A stretch of 64,000 nt of DNA, from the NCBI RefSeq assembly GCF_014204895.1, contig NZ_JACHMF010000001.1:2728001-2792000 (forward strand). The letters run 5' to 3'. Of the stretch, positions 1 through 8,589 are shown one piece after another. The DNA comes from Paractinoplanes abujensis (lineage in GTDB: Bacteria > Actinomycetota > Actinomycetes > Mycobacteriales > Micromonosporaceae). The number at the start of each line of letters is the position of its first letter. The stretch's first letter is position 1. Made by a program: the position numbers and the translations under genes. The notes beneath the pieces are model-generated. The model saw nothing but the letters and a program-made list of their open reading frames with translations. It did not search any database and had not been told where the DNA came from.

Positions 1-147
1 GCCCCGGCCGACGAGCCGCTCGATCAGCGCGTCGGGGCAGGTCAGGCTCTGCGCGGACGCCCCCATGAGCAGCAGGACGGCGGGCCGGTCGGGGTCGCCG
101 GTCCGCTCGGTCCACAGGCGCAGCGGGCCGGCCGTGACGAAGGTCAT
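1..147 (-). CDS. alpha/beta hydrolase, N-terminal fragment (runs off window)
   Basis: Read on the minus strand from an ATG at 147, the frame stays open to the window edge and gives about 49 residues. It begins MTFVTAGPLRLWTE and continues with a hydrophobic strand followed by LLMGASAQS, which is the usual first strand and oxyanion-loop region of alpha/beta hydrolases (normally HG or MG at this point). The catalytic Ser, Asp and His lie outside the window, so substrate cannot be judged. It is divergent from the gene starting at 340. Confidence 0.6.
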   Translation of the reverse strand, partial: MTFVTAGPLRLWTERTGDPDRPAVLLLMGASAQSLTCPDALIERLVGRG

Positions 148-262
148 GACCGCCGACCGTAGTCGATGCGCGGACCGGCGGCACCCGGTTAACGAGCGAA
201 GATCCGTACGCCCGCAAAGCCGGTCCCCACCCTGCAGAAGATCGAACGGCTGGCGGGAATGC

Positions 263-288
263 GATCGATCTGACTATTCAGATTGATC
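263..288. promoter_or_regulatory. operator-like inverted repeat
   Basis: Two 11-bp arms, GATCGATCTGA and TCAGATTGATC, with a single mismatch flank a 4-bp spacer. The dyad sits 52 bp before the start of the oxoamine synthase gene and 116 bp from the divergent hydrolase start, so it is well placed as an operator for either. No regulator gene is adjacent inside the window. Confidence 0.45.
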
Positions 289-339
289 GACGATCTCCCG
301 GGTACGGCCACGTTGATCACGTAAGGAAAGAGGTGCCCC

Positions 340-1572
340 GTGCCGGCCCAAACCCATGACATCGAAGACCTCCGCGTCAACAGCCGGATGTACGACGCCG
401 TCATCGAAGAGATCGACGGCCGCCGCATCCGCATCGGCCAGGACTGGCTCGTGGACTGGGCGTCCTGCAACTACCTCGGCTTCGACCTGGACACCGAGAT
501 CATCGAGGCCGTCGAGCCGCAGCTGCGCCGCTGGGGCACCCATCCCAGCTGGTCGCGCATGCTGGGCAGCCCGCAGATCTATCCGCAGCTGGAGGAGCGG
601 CTGACCGAGCTGCTCGGCGCCGAGGACGTGCTGCTGCTGCCGACGATCTCGCAGATCCACCTGGGCGTCATCCCGGCCCTGATCGGCCGGGGCACGCTCA
701 TCATGGAGAGCCGCGCCCACCGCACGATCTACGACGGCTGCGTCTTCGCGCGCGGCCAGGGCGCCACCATGAAACGCTTCCGCTCGGGTGACCTGGAGGA
801 GCTGGAGCGCCTGCTCAAGGAGGCCACGGCCCGCCCGGTCATGGTGTGCATGGACGGCGTCAACAGCATGACCGGCGACATCCCCGATCTGACGAAGTAC
901 GCCGCGCTCTGCCGCGAGCACGACGCCGTGCTCTACGTCGACGACGCGCACGGCATGGGTGTCATCGGTGAGCGCAGCCCGATCGAGAGTTCCCCGTACG
1001 GCATGCGCGGCAACGCCATCGTCAAGCACGCGGGCGAATCGTACGACAACGTCATCCTCGTCGGCGGCTTCTCCAAGGCGTACTCGTCGCTGCTGGCCTT
1101 CCTGGCCCTGCCGACCGCGGCGAAGAACAAGCTCAAGGTCGACGCCCCGACCTACCTGTACTCGGGTCCGTCCCCGGTGGCCTCGCTGGCCACGGTCATG
1201 GCCGGGCTCGACGTCAACGACAAGCGCGGCGACGAGCTGCGAGGGCACCTTTATCGTCTGACGGCAAAACTGCTTTCCCACGTACGGGGAATGGGCGTGC
1301 ACACTCTCAATGTGCACGACACACCGGTCGTCGAGATCCCCATCTCGCCCGAGCACGACCTGATCGCCGTGTCCGAGCGGCTGTGGCGGGCCGGGCAGTA
1401 CGTGACGCTCGCGCCCTACCCCGGTGTGCCGCGCGACGAGATCGGTTTCCGGGTGCAGCTGACCGCCGCGCACACCGAGCAGCACGTCGACGACCTCAAT
1501 GCCGTGCTGACGGAACTGGCCCGCGACGGGGCGCTGCGCCCGGCCGTACCGCAGCAGCGGCGCCCGGCATGA
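340..1572 (+). CDS. PLP-dependent alpha-oxoamine synthase family enzyme (AONS/CqsA-like)
   Basis: A 410-residue fold-type I PLP enzyme. Family landmarks are visible: HRTIYDG near residue 127 (the ring-stacking His of AONS), DDAHG at 201-205 (PLP-ring Asp and His) and GGFSKAYSS with the Schiff-base Lys at 246. Members condense an acyl-CoA with an amino acid and lose CO2 to give an alpha-aminoketone (biotin KAPA, 5-aminolevulinate, CqsA autoinducer). The GTG start at 340 has an AAAGAGG-type ribosome site just upstream. The stop overlaps the ATG of the next gene (ATGA at 1569-1572), so the pair is translationally coupled to an aryl-CoA ligase. No other bio or hem genes are nearby, which argues for a specialised product. 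The acyl and amino substrates cannot be read from sequence. Confidence 0.85.
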   Translation: MPAQTHDIEDLRVNSRMYDAVIEEIDGRRIRIGQDWLVDWASCNYLGFDLDTEIIEAVEPQLRRWGTHPSWSRMLGSPQIYPQLEERLTELLGAEDVLLLPTISQIHLGVIPALIGRGTLIMESRAHRTIYDGCVFARGQGATMKRFRSGDLEELERLLKEATARPVMVCMDGVNSMTGDIPDLTKYAALCREHDAVLYVDDAHGMGVIGERSPIESSPYGMRGNAIVKHAGESYDNVILVGGFSKAYSSLLAFLALPTAAKNKLKVDAPTYLYSGPSPVASLATVMAGLDVNDKRGDELRGHLYRLTAKLLSHVRGMGVHTLNVHDTPVVEIPISPEHDLIAVSERLWRAGQYVTLAPYPGVPRDEIGFRVQLTAAHTEQHVDDLNAVLTELARDGALRPAVPQQRRPA

Positions 1573-2834
1573 CCGCGCTGGAGCCGATCGAGACGGCCTC
1601 GCGCGACGAGCTGCGGTCCCTGCAACTCGATCGGCTGCAGCGGACCCTGCGGCACGCGTACGAGAACGTGCCCCTCTACCGGCGCAAGTTCGACGACGCC
1701 GGGGTCAGCCCGTCGGACTGCCGCTCGCTGGAGGACCTCGCGCGGTTCCCCTTCACCACCAAGCAGGACCTGCGCGAGACGTACCCGTACGGGATGTTCG
1801 CCGTGCCCCGCGACCGGATCGCGCGCATCCACGCGTCGAGCGGCACCACCGGCCGCCCCACCGTGGTCGGTTACACCCGAGCCGACCTCGACATGTGGGC
1901 GGATGTGGTGGCCCGCTCGATCCGGGCCGCAGGCGGCCGTCCGGGCGACCGGGTGCACGTCGCGTACGGCTACGGTCTCTTCACCGGCGGGCTGGGCGCG
2001 CACTACGGCGCCGAACGGCTCGGCTGCACGGTGATCCCGGTGTCGGGCGGCATGACCGAGCGGCAGGTCCGCCTGATCGCCGACTTCGAGCCGGACATCA
2101 TCATGGTCACCCCGAGCTACATGCTGACCATCGTCGACGAGATGGAGCGGCAGGGCCTCGACCCGCACGCGACGACGCTGCGGGTGGGCGTGTTCGGGGC
2201 CGAGCCGTGGACCGAGGACATGCGGGCCGAGATGGAGAGCCGGCTCGGCATCGACGCGGTCGACATCTACGGCCTGTCCGAGGTGATCGGGCCCGGGGTG
2301 GCCGCCGAGTGCGTGGAGACCAAGGACGGCCTGCACGTGTGGGAGGACCACTTCTATCCCGAGGTCATCGACCCGGGCACCGGTGCCGTGCGGCCGGACG
2401 GCGAGCAGGGCGAGCTGCTGTTCACCTCGCTCACCAAGGAGGCCATGCCGATCATCCGCTACCGCACGCGCGACCTGAGCCGGCTGCTGCCCGGCACGGC
2501 CCGCACGATGCGGCGCATGCAGCGGATCACCGGCCGCACCGACGACATGATGATCGTGCGGGGCGTCAACGTCTTCCCGACCCAGATCGAGGAGCTGATC
2601 CTGCGCGTGCCGGGGCTGGCTCCGCACTACCAGTGCGTGCTCACGCGTCCGGGCCGCATGGACGAGTTGACCGTACGGGTCGAGTCCCGGCCCGGCGCCA
2701 GCTCTGACGGCCGTGAGCTGGCCGCCCTGATCAAGCAGAACATCGGGGTCACGGCGGCCGTCGAGGTGCTGCCCCCGGACGGTCTGGAACGTTCCGTCGG
2801 CAAGGCCCGGCGCATCGTCGACGACCGGAACTGA
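1569..2834 (+). CDS. phenylacetate-CoA ligase family protein (PaaK-like)
   Basis: A 421-residue adenylate-forming enzyme. The phosphate-binding loop SSGTTGRPT lies at about 90-98, the A5-type motif DIYGLSEVIG near 235, and TGRTDDMM marks the hinge to the small C-terminal domain. Similarity is to aerobic PaaK ligases, which convert phenylacetate, ATP and CoA to phenylacetyl-CoA. The ATG at 1569 overlaps the upstream stop by 4 nt. None of the paaABCDE catabolic genes accompany it here, so it probably supplies an acyl-CoA to the coupled oxoamine synthase rather than feeding ring oxidation (inference). A strong hairpin follows the stop. Confidence 0.85.
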   Translation: MTALEPIETASRDELRSLQLDRLQRTLRHAYENVPLYRRKFDDAGVSPSDCRSLEDLARFPFTTKQDLRETYPYGMFAVPRDRIARIHASSGTTGRPTVVGYTRADLDMWADVVARSIRAAGGRPGDRVHVAYGYGLFTGGLGAHYGAERLGCTVIPVSGGMTERQVRLIADFEPDIIMVTPSYMLTIVDEMERQGLDPHATTLRVGVFGAEPWTEDMRAEMESRLGIDAVDIYGLSEVIGPGVAAECVETKDGLHVWEDHFYPEVIDPGTGAVRPDGEQGELLFTSLTKEAMPIIRYRTRDLSRLLPGTARTMRRMQRITGRTDDMMIVRGVNVFPTQIEELILRVPGLAPHYQCVLTRPGRMDELTVRVESRPGASSDGRELAALIKQNIGVTAAVEVLPPDGLERSVGKARRIVDDRN

Positions 2835-2874
2835 CCGCGGGTGGGCGCCCTCGCTGCGGGGCGACCACCCGCGG
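2835..2874. terminator. hairpin terminator after the PaaK-like gene
   Basis: CCGCGGGTGG at 2835-2844 pairs perfectly with CCACCCGCGG at 2865-2874, with a further GCGCC/GGGCG pairing inside. It begins at the base after the stop codon and has no U-tract, as is usual in high-GC actinobacteria. Confidence 0.6.
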
Positions 2875-2900
2875 CGCGTCGGCCCGCGACGGCCGGGCGA

Positions 2901-2906
2901 TAGAGT
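2901..2906 (+). promoter_or_regulatory. -10 box (TAGAGT) for a leaderless transcript
   Basis: TAGAGT ends 7 nt before the GTG at 2914, the spacing expected when transcription starts at the start codon. There is no ribosome-binding site in the gap, so translation of the TSUP permease mRNA is probably leaderless. Confidence 0.45.
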
Positions 2907-2913
2907 CCCGGCC

Positions 2914-3693
2914 GTGATCAGTGGTCTGCTCGCCTTCGCCGCCGGCCTGCTGATCGCCACCGTCACCACCCCCGTGGGCGTCTCCGGCGCGGTCTTTCTG
3001 CTTCCGGTGCAACTGAGCGTCCTGCACGTCCCCAGCCCCGCCGTCACCCCGACCAATCTGTTGTTCAACGTCGTCGCCGGTCCGGGTGCGCTGCTGCGGT
3101 TCCGGCGCACCGGAGGCCGGGCCGGGCCCCTGACCCGGCTGCTGCTGATCGGCACCGTGCCCGGTGTCCTCCTCGGCGCGATCATCCGCGTGTTCGCCGT
3201 GCCCGGCCCGCGCGTGTTCCGCCTCGTCGTCGCGGCCGTCCTGCTGCCGCTGGGTGTCTGGCTCTGTCTCCGCGCCGCGCGCCCCGCGGCCGCCCCGGGA
3301 CCGGCGAGACCGCTGCCCGACCGGCTCGTGGTCGTCCTCGGCGTCGGCGCGGGTGCCATCGGGGGCATCTACGGCATCGGCGGCGGTTCCCTGCTGGGCC
3401 CGATCCTGGCCGGTCGCGGTATCCCGATGGCCCAGCTCGCTCCGGCCGTTCTGACCTCCACGTTCCTGACGTCCGTCGTGGGGGCGGCCGGCTACGGCGT
3501 TCTGGCCCTGATCACGACCGGCGACATCGCGCCGGACTGGCGGCTCGGGCTGCTCTGCGGCGCGGGTGGGCTCGTCGGCGGTTATCTCGGCGCCCACCTG
3601 CAACCGCACCTGCCCGAGCGGGCGCTGCGGTTCCTGCTCGGCGGCCTGGCCGCCGCCCTGGCCGTGCTCTACATCGTCCAGGCCCTCACCTGA
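2914..3693 (+). CDS. TSUP family (TauE/SafE) anion permease
   Basis: A 259-residue integral membrane protein made of two related halves of hydrophobic helices. The glycine-rich loop GIYGIGGGSLLGP near residue 150 and the opening hydrophobic stretch with TPVGVSGAVFL are typical of the TauE/SafE (DUF81) family, which exports sulfite, sulfonates or related organic anions. GTG at 2914 is chosen because a -10 box sits 7 nt upstream. No sulfur-metabolism genes flank it, so the substrate is unknown. Confidence 0.85.
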   Translation: MISGLLAFAAGLLIATVTTPVGVSGAVFLLPVQLSVLHVPSPAVTPTNLLFNVVAGPGALLRFRRTGGRAGPLTRLLLIGTVPGVLLGAIIRVFAVPGPRVFRLVVAAVLLPLGVWLCLRAARPAAAPGPARPLPDRLVVVLGVGAGAIGGIYGIGGGSLLGPILAGRGIPMAQLAPAVLTSTFLTSVVGAAGYGVLALITTGDIAPDWRLGLLCGAGGLVGGYLGAHLQPHLPERALRFLLGGLAAALAVLYIVQALT

Positions 3694-3696
3694 CAT

Positions 3697-3760
3697 GTTG
3701 CGTCGATATCTTTTGTCCCTGCTCAGGAAAAACATCCAAGATTCTTTGAGTTGCGTCGAT
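3697..3760. repeat. direct repeat GTTGCGTCGAT before the DUF4142 gene
   Basis: The 11-mer GTTGCGTCGAT occurs exactly at 3697-3707 and 3750-3760, 53 bp apart (about five helical turns), inside an unusually AT-rich stretch for this genome. This is the promoter region of the DUF4142/sortase pair, so the copies may be regulator-binding sites; no function is proven. Confidence 0.4.
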
Positions 3761-3820
3761 TTGCCTCGCATGGGGACTTCGGGTCCGGGTACCCGCCGCA
3801 CCCGACGAAGGGATACCACA

Positions 3821-4477
3821 ATGTTGATGCGACGTCTGGCGGTCCTGATCGCCGCCACCGGGCTGTTCGCCCTGTCCGGGACGGCCGCCCTGGCCGCACC
3901 CTCCGACCAGGACGCCACCTATCTCAAGGCGGCCCACCAGTCCAACCTGGCCGAGATCGCGGGTGGCAAGATCGCCCAGCAGAAGGGCACCACGGAGCAG
4001 GTCAAGAATCTGGGCGCGCGATTCATCGCCGACCACACCAAGCTCGACGCGGCCCTGCGCCAGACCGCCGAGGGTCTCGGTGTCGACCTGCCGTCGGCGC
4101 CCAACTCGGAGCAGCAGGCGCTGGCCGAGCGTTACCAGGCCGCGTCGGGTGACGACTTCGACGCCCTGTACGTCTCCACCCAGATGGACGCCCACATGAA
4201 GGCGATGAGCCTGGGCCGCACCGAGATCGCCGACGGCAGCGACGCCCGGGCGAAGAAGGTGGCGCAGGACGCCGCGCCGGTGATCGCGTCGCACCACGAC
4301 GCGCTGAACGCGGCGGCCCGGGCCGTGGGCGTGCCGAGCGGGGTCGACAGCGGCACCGGCGGCACCGCCGACAACGGCGGGCTGAGCACGGCCGCGATCG
4401 GTCTGATCGGGATCGGCGCCCTGCTCGTCGTCGCGGCCGGACTGCTGCTGGTGCGGCGCCGGACCGTACGGGCATGA
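3821..4477 (+). CDS. DUF4142 domain secreted, membrane-anchored protein
   Basis: The 218-residue product begins with a signal peptide (MRR, then a hydrophobic stretch ending ALAAPS). The DUF4142 four-helix ferritin-like domain occupies about 30-165, including the typical NLAEIAGGKIAQQK and MDAHMKA segments. The C-terminus has a Gly/Thr/Asp linker, one hydrophobic segment (about 187-209) and RRRTVRA. That layout resembles a cell-wall sorting signal but no LPXTG-type pentapeptide is present. ATG 3821 is preceded by GAAGGGA; the frame is open further upstream but lacks a site there. The stop overlaps the sortase start (ATGA, 4474-4477). Confidence 0.8.
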   Translation: MLMRRLAVLIAATGLFALSGTAALAAPSDQDATYLKAAHQSNLAEIAGGKIAQQKGTTEQVKNLGARFIADHTKLDAALRQTAEGLGVDLPSAPNSEQQALAERYQAASGDDFDALYVSTQMDAHMKAMSLGRTEIADGSDARAKKVAQDAAPVIASHHDALNAAARAVGVPSGVDSGTGGTADNGGLSTAAIGLIGIGALLVVAAGLLLVRRRTVRA

Positions 4478-5190
4478 CGATGCGCGATGCCGGTCGGCGG
4501 GTGGCGGGCCTGGCCGCGCTGGTGGTGGGCCTGACCGCGCTGGCGATCGGCGTCGCGACGCTGCACGAGCCCGGGAGGGTCCCCACGTCCGCGGGGGCCC
4601 TTCCGGGCGTCTCGCCGTCCTCGGCGGTTCCGGGCGCGGTGCCGTCCTCGGCGGTTCCGGGCGTCTCGCCCTCATCGGCAGTTCCGGGCGTCTCCTTCTC
4701 ATCGGCGGCGACGCGGGCGGCACCGCCGAAGCCCGCCGGGCCCGTCCCCGAGATGCCCGGCCGCGTCGTGATCCCCGGCCTGAAGGTCGACGCCCCGGTC
4801 GATCCGGCCGGCGTGGAGCGCGGCGGCGAACTGCGGATCCCCGCCGACCCGGCCCGGCTGGGCTGGTGGATCGGGTCGGCCCGGCCCGGCGTGTCGCGCG
4901 GCACGGTCCTGATCGCCGGTCACGTCGACACGGCCGAGGACGGGCGGGGCGCGCTCTACTCGTTGGAGACCCTGCCCATGGGCGCCCGCATCGAGGTGCG
5001 GGCGGGCCGCACCACGTACGAGTACCGGGCCGTGGCCCGGCGCAGCTTCGTCAAGCGGCAGCTGCCCGCCGACGTGTTCAGCACCGCCACGTCACCGCGG
5101 CTGGTGCTGATCACGTGCGGCGGGGACTTCCGCGACGGGTCGTACTCGCACAATGTGCTGGTCTACGCCGAGCCGGTCAGCCGCCGGTGA
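4474..5190 (+). CDS. class F sortase
   Basis: A 238-residue membrane-anchored transpeptidase of the class F (actinobacterial) sortase family. An N-terminal membrane segment (about 11-30) is followed by a low-complexity Pro/Ser/Val repeat (about 44-78) and the catalytic domain from about 96. Catalytic His150 lies in AGHVDTA and Cys215 in LITCGG. The Arg normally placed after the Cys is most likely Arg220 in DFRDGSYSHN; the residue just before HNVLV is Ser, so this assignment is tentative. It is translationally coupled to the DUF4142 gene, which suggests a functional pair. Its 3' end overlaps the convergent M15 peptidase gene by 14 bp. Confidence 0.85.
   Translation: MTMRDAGRRVAGLAALVVGLTALAIGVATLHEPGRVPTSAGALPGVSPSSAVPGAVPSSAVPGVSPSSAVPGVSFSSAATRAAPPKPAGPVPEMPGRVVIPGLKVDAPVDPAGVERGGELRIPADPARLGWWIGSARPGVSRGTVLIAGHVDTAEDGRGALYSLETLPMGARIEVRAGRTTYEYRAVARRSFVKRQLPADVFSTATSPRLVLITCGGDFRDGSYSHNVLVYAEPVSRR
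4600..4710 (+). repeat. in-frame minisatellite in the sortase linker
   Basis: Imperfect tandem copies of a 24-33 bp unit encode repeated SSAVPG(V/A) blocks, for example PGVSPSSAVPGAVPSSAVPG. The repeats lengthen the stalk between the membrane anchor and the catalytic domain and are a likely site of length variation between strains. Confidence 0.6.
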
Positions 5191-6256
5191 TCGACCAGTG
5201 CCACGGCTCCGAGGGCAGGTTGATGAACCCGTACGCCCTGGCGTGGGTCACCAGCCACTTGTAGCCGGTGCTGCTGCGGGTCAGGGTCCTGCCGTTCTGG
5301 CTGATGTCGACGGCCATGCCCAGCTCGTGCAGCGACCGGCCCGGGATGGCCGTCGGCACCCGGCACGAGGAGGACGGCGCGGTCCACACGTCGGGGCAGC
5401 CGTTGGACTTGCGCAGCTCGATCTGGCGCTCCTTGGTGCGGAAGCCGCCGCCGGAGAGCACGATGCCGTTGGCCCGGGCGTCGTCGAGCATCCGCCGGAA
5501 GGCGTACGCGACGCTGCGGTGCACGGTGATGCCGTTGACCTGCACGGTGTCGGCGACCACGAAGCCGGCCCGGGACTGTGTGACCACGTCCCGGCTGAGC
5601 GCCGAGGCCTGGGTGGCCAGCGAGTAGGCGGTCGGCAGCTGGGCCAGCTTCTGCTGGCTGAGCGTGACCGCGGCCGCGGCGGCGTCCCGGTTCGCGATGG
5701 CGGTGCCGAGCGTCGCGGTGGCCGTACGGGCATTGGTCCTGGCAGTGGTCAGCGCGGCGGCGGCCTGCTTGGCCTCGGCCTGACGCGTGGTCAGCGTCTT
5801 GGTCGCGGCGACCACCGCGTTCTTGGCCTTGGTGACGGCGGCTTTGTTGCGCGGCTTCTTGTTCGCCTTGGTCAGGTTCTGCTTGGCGGTGGTCAGGGCC
5901 GTCTGCGCGGCGGTGACCCGGGTCCTGGCGGTGGTGTCGGCGGTGGTGGCCGTGGTCAGGGCGGACTCGGCCACGATGCCGGCGTTGGTGGCGTTGGTGA
6001 CCTCGCCGGCCCGGGTCACGACGGTGGCTTTCTGGGTGGCGATGGCGGCCTGCATCGTCGCGGCCGTCTGCTGGCGGGTCAGGCTGCGGTACATCAGCGT
6101 GTTCCAGGTCTGGGCCACCGCGGGCGGGGCGGCCTCGGCCGGCGCGGGCGCCGCGAGGGCGGTCAGGCCGAGGGCCAGCGCCGCGATCGGGAGGGTGATG
6201 GCCCGGCGGGCTCGGCGGATCGTCGGATCCGGTCGGAGTTCCTGTCGTGTCGTCAC
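5177..6256 (-). CDS. D-alanyl-D-alanine carboxypeptidase-like M15B peptidase with coiled-coil stalk
   Basis: The 359-residue product has a signal peptide (about 18-43), a long Ala/Thr/Lys-rich helical region (about 55-215) that looks like a coiled-coil stalk, and a C-terminal VanY/DacB-type domain. Zinc ligands are visible as His310 and Asp317 in SLHELGMAVDIS and His353 in EPWHW, with Glu350 as the catalytic base. The family trims the terminal D-Ala from cell-wall peptides. The start is GTG 6256. It is convergent with the sortase gene and overlaps it by 14 bp. Two Cys (in GCPDVW and SSCRVP) could form a disulfide outside the cell. Confidence 0.85.
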   Translation of the reverse strand: MTTRQELRPDPTIRRARRAITLPIAALALGLTALAAPAPAEAAPPAVAQTWNTLMYRSLTRQQTAATMQAAIATQKATVVTRAGEVTNATNAGIVAESALTTATTADTTARTRVTAAQTALTTAKQNLTKANKKPRNKAAVTKAKNAVVAATKTLTTRQAEAKQAAAALTTARTNARTATATLGTAIANRDAAAAAVTLSQQKLAQLPTAYSLATQASALSRDVVTQSRAGFVVADTVQVNGITVHRSVAYAFRRMLDDARANGIVLSGGGFRTKERQIELRKSNGCPDVWTAPSSSCRVPTAIPGRSLHELGMAVDISQNGRTLTRSSTGYKWLVTHARAYGFINLPSEPWHWSITGG

Positions 6257-6283
6257 CCCGAAGAGACTCCGGGGCGGCGGTAG

Positions 6284-6856
6284 CTACGCCGTGCCCTGCG
6301 GGGTGCGGCCCGGTTGCGTCAGCGCGCGGGCCGCCTCGACCGCGCGGGCGACGAGGTCGTCGACCGGCACCGAGCGGCTGTCGAAGAAGCCCTCGCAATA
6401 GAGCGTCACGTAGCCCTGGGCGACGGCGATCGTGGCCTCCACCTGCCGGAACGCCTCGGTGTGGGTGGGGCCGGGGGCCAGCTCGAGCAGCGTGGAGATC
6501 AGGGCCCGGGTGTGTTCGCGGCGCTCGTCGTCCGGGACGGCGTACAGCTCGGCGGCGAAGATGACCGGGAAACCGGCGCCGGTACGGACGACGGAACGCA
6601 CATAGGCCCCGGCCACCGCGAGCAGCCCGCCCGCCGGGTCGGCCAGGATGGCGGCCCGCAGATCCCGCGCGGCCACGGCCGACACCGCGCTCAGCAGGTG
6701 GGCCCGGTCGGGAAAGTGCCGGTACGGGGCGGCGGAGCTCACCCCGAGCCGGCGCGCGACCGCGGCCACCGAGAACTTGGCCAGGCCACCCTCGGCCAGC
6801 AGCTCGAAGCTGGCCGCGAGCAGCGCCGACCGGAGATCGCCGTGGTGGTACGACAC
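6284..6856 (-). CDS. TetR/AcrR family transcriptional regulator
   Basis: A 190-residue repressor. The N-terminal helix-turn-helix spans about 25-47 (FSVAAVARRLGVSSAAPYRHF), followed by the DRAHLLSAV helix; the remainder is the helical ligand-binding domain. It is divergent from the LLM oxidoreductase gene at 6946, and the 89-bp gap carries a dyad that is probably its operator. The likely role is control of the neighbouring oxidoreductase and itself in response to a small molecule (inference). Confidence 0.85.
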   Translation of the reverse strand: MSYHHGDLRSALLAASFELLAEGGLAKFSVAAVARRLGVSSAAPYRHFPDRAHLLSAVSAVAARDLRAAILADPAGGLLAVAGAYVRSVVRTGAGFPVIFAAELYAVPDDERREHTRALISTLLELAPGPTHTEAFRQVEATIAVAQGYVTLYCEGFFDSRSVPVDDLVARAVEAARALTQPGRTPQGTA

Positions 6857-6883
6857 GCCGCCCTCCCCGCTTGCGCCCGTGTT

Positions 6884-6917
6884 AGAGGGCTCTTACATTA
6901 ACAAGCGATAGCCCTCT
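6884..6917. promoter_or_regulatory. inverted repeat, probable TetR operator
   Basis: AGAGGGCT (6884-6891) and AGCCCTCT (6910-6917) are perfect complements separated by 18 bp, centred in the short gap between the divergent TetR and LLM oxidoreductase genes. Confidence 0.55.
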
Positions 6918-6945
6918 TCCATCAAGCGCCGCCCGTGGAGGACCT

Positions 6946-7884
6946 GTGACCATCCGGCTCGGATATCAGATTCCGAACTTCAGCTATCCCGGCGTCCCCG
7001 ACGAGGACCTGTTCGGCACGGTCGTTGCACAGGCGCGCGAGGCCGAGGCCGCCGGTTTCGACACGGTGCTGGTGATGGACCACTTCTACCAACTGCCCGG
7101 CATCGGCTCGCCCGACCAGCCGATGCTGGAGTCGTACACCACGCTGGGCGCCCTGTCCGGGGCGACCTCCACGGTTCAGCTGTCAACACTGGTCACCGGC
7201 AACACGTATCGCAACCCGGCGATGCTGGCCAAGACCGTGACGACGCTCGACGTGGTCTCCAAGGGCCGGGCCGTGCTCGGCATCGGCGCCGGCTGGTTCG
7301 AGCGCGAGCACCACGACCTGGGCTACGAGTTCGGCACGTTCACCGAGCGGTTCGAGCGGCTCGGCGAGGCCCTGGCCATCATCGCCCCGATGCTCAAGGG
7401 CGAGGCGGCCACGTTCGAGGGGAAGTGGTACGTGGCCCGGGGCGCCATGAACAACCCGCGCGTGCGCCCGACCATCCCGATCATGCTGGGCGGCTCGGGT
7501 GAGCAGAAGACGTTCCGGCTGGCCGCGCGGTTCGCCGACCACATGAACATCATCTGCGACCTGGCCGACCTGCCCCGCAAGATCTCGGTCCTGCGGCAGC
7601 GCTGCGAGGAGATCGGCCGCGACCCGGCCACCCTGGCCACCAGCTTCCTGATCATGGGCATGGTCGGCGAGACCGAGCGGGAGGCCGAGGAACTGGGCCG
7701 GACGATCCCCGAGGACCGCCGCAACCGGGCCTTCCTGGGCACGCCCGACCAGGTGGCCGAGCAGATCCAGGAGAGAATCCTGGACGCCGGCGTCGACGGC
7801 ATCTGCATCAACCTGATCCGCAACGGCCACCGCCCCGGCGTGGTCAGCGCGGTCGGCGCGGCGCTCCGGCCGCTGGTGAAGTAG
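6946..7884 (+). CDS. LLM class F420-dependent oxidoreductase
   Basis: A 312-residue luciferase-like TIM-barrel enzyme. Features are the N-terminal FGYQIPNF-like strand (LGYQIPNF), the MDHFYQLP loop with a conserved His, the LVTGNTYRNPA strand, GIGAGWFEREH, and the IPIMLGGSGE phosphate-binding region typical of F420-binding actinobacterial members. The GTG start at 6946 has a good GGAGGAC ribosome site. The substrate is unknown; control by the divergent TetR protein is likely. Confidence 0.85.
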   Translation: MTIRLGYQIPNFSYPGVPDEDLFGTVVAQAREAEAAGFDTVLVMDHFYQLPGIGSPDQPMLESYTTLGALSGATSTVQLSTLVTGNTYRNPAMLAKTVTTLDVVSKGRAVLGIGAGWFEREHHDLGYEFGTFTERFERLGEALAIIAPMLKGEAATFEGKWYVARGAMNNPRVRPTIPIMLGGSGEQKTFRLAARFADHMNIICDLADLPRKISVLRQRCEEIGRDPATLATSFLIMGMVGETEREAEELGRTIPEDRRNRAFLGTPDQVAEQIQERILDAGVDGICINLIRNGHRPGVVSAVGAALRPLVK

Positions 7885-8481
<597 letters not shown>

Positions 8482-8589
8482 TCCCGCCTCCCACCGTGAC
8501 GAAGCCTACTTTACCAAGGAGTACAAAAATGCGGCCGGGGTGGTAGCGTCCCATTTACATACCGAGCGATACAAAAAAGGGATGCAGTC

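Noticed and set aside
1569-2834. Part of a phenylacetate catabolic cluster
   Set aside because: No paaABCDE, paaG/H/J or paaZ genes are nearby; the ligase is coupled to an oxoamine synthase instead.
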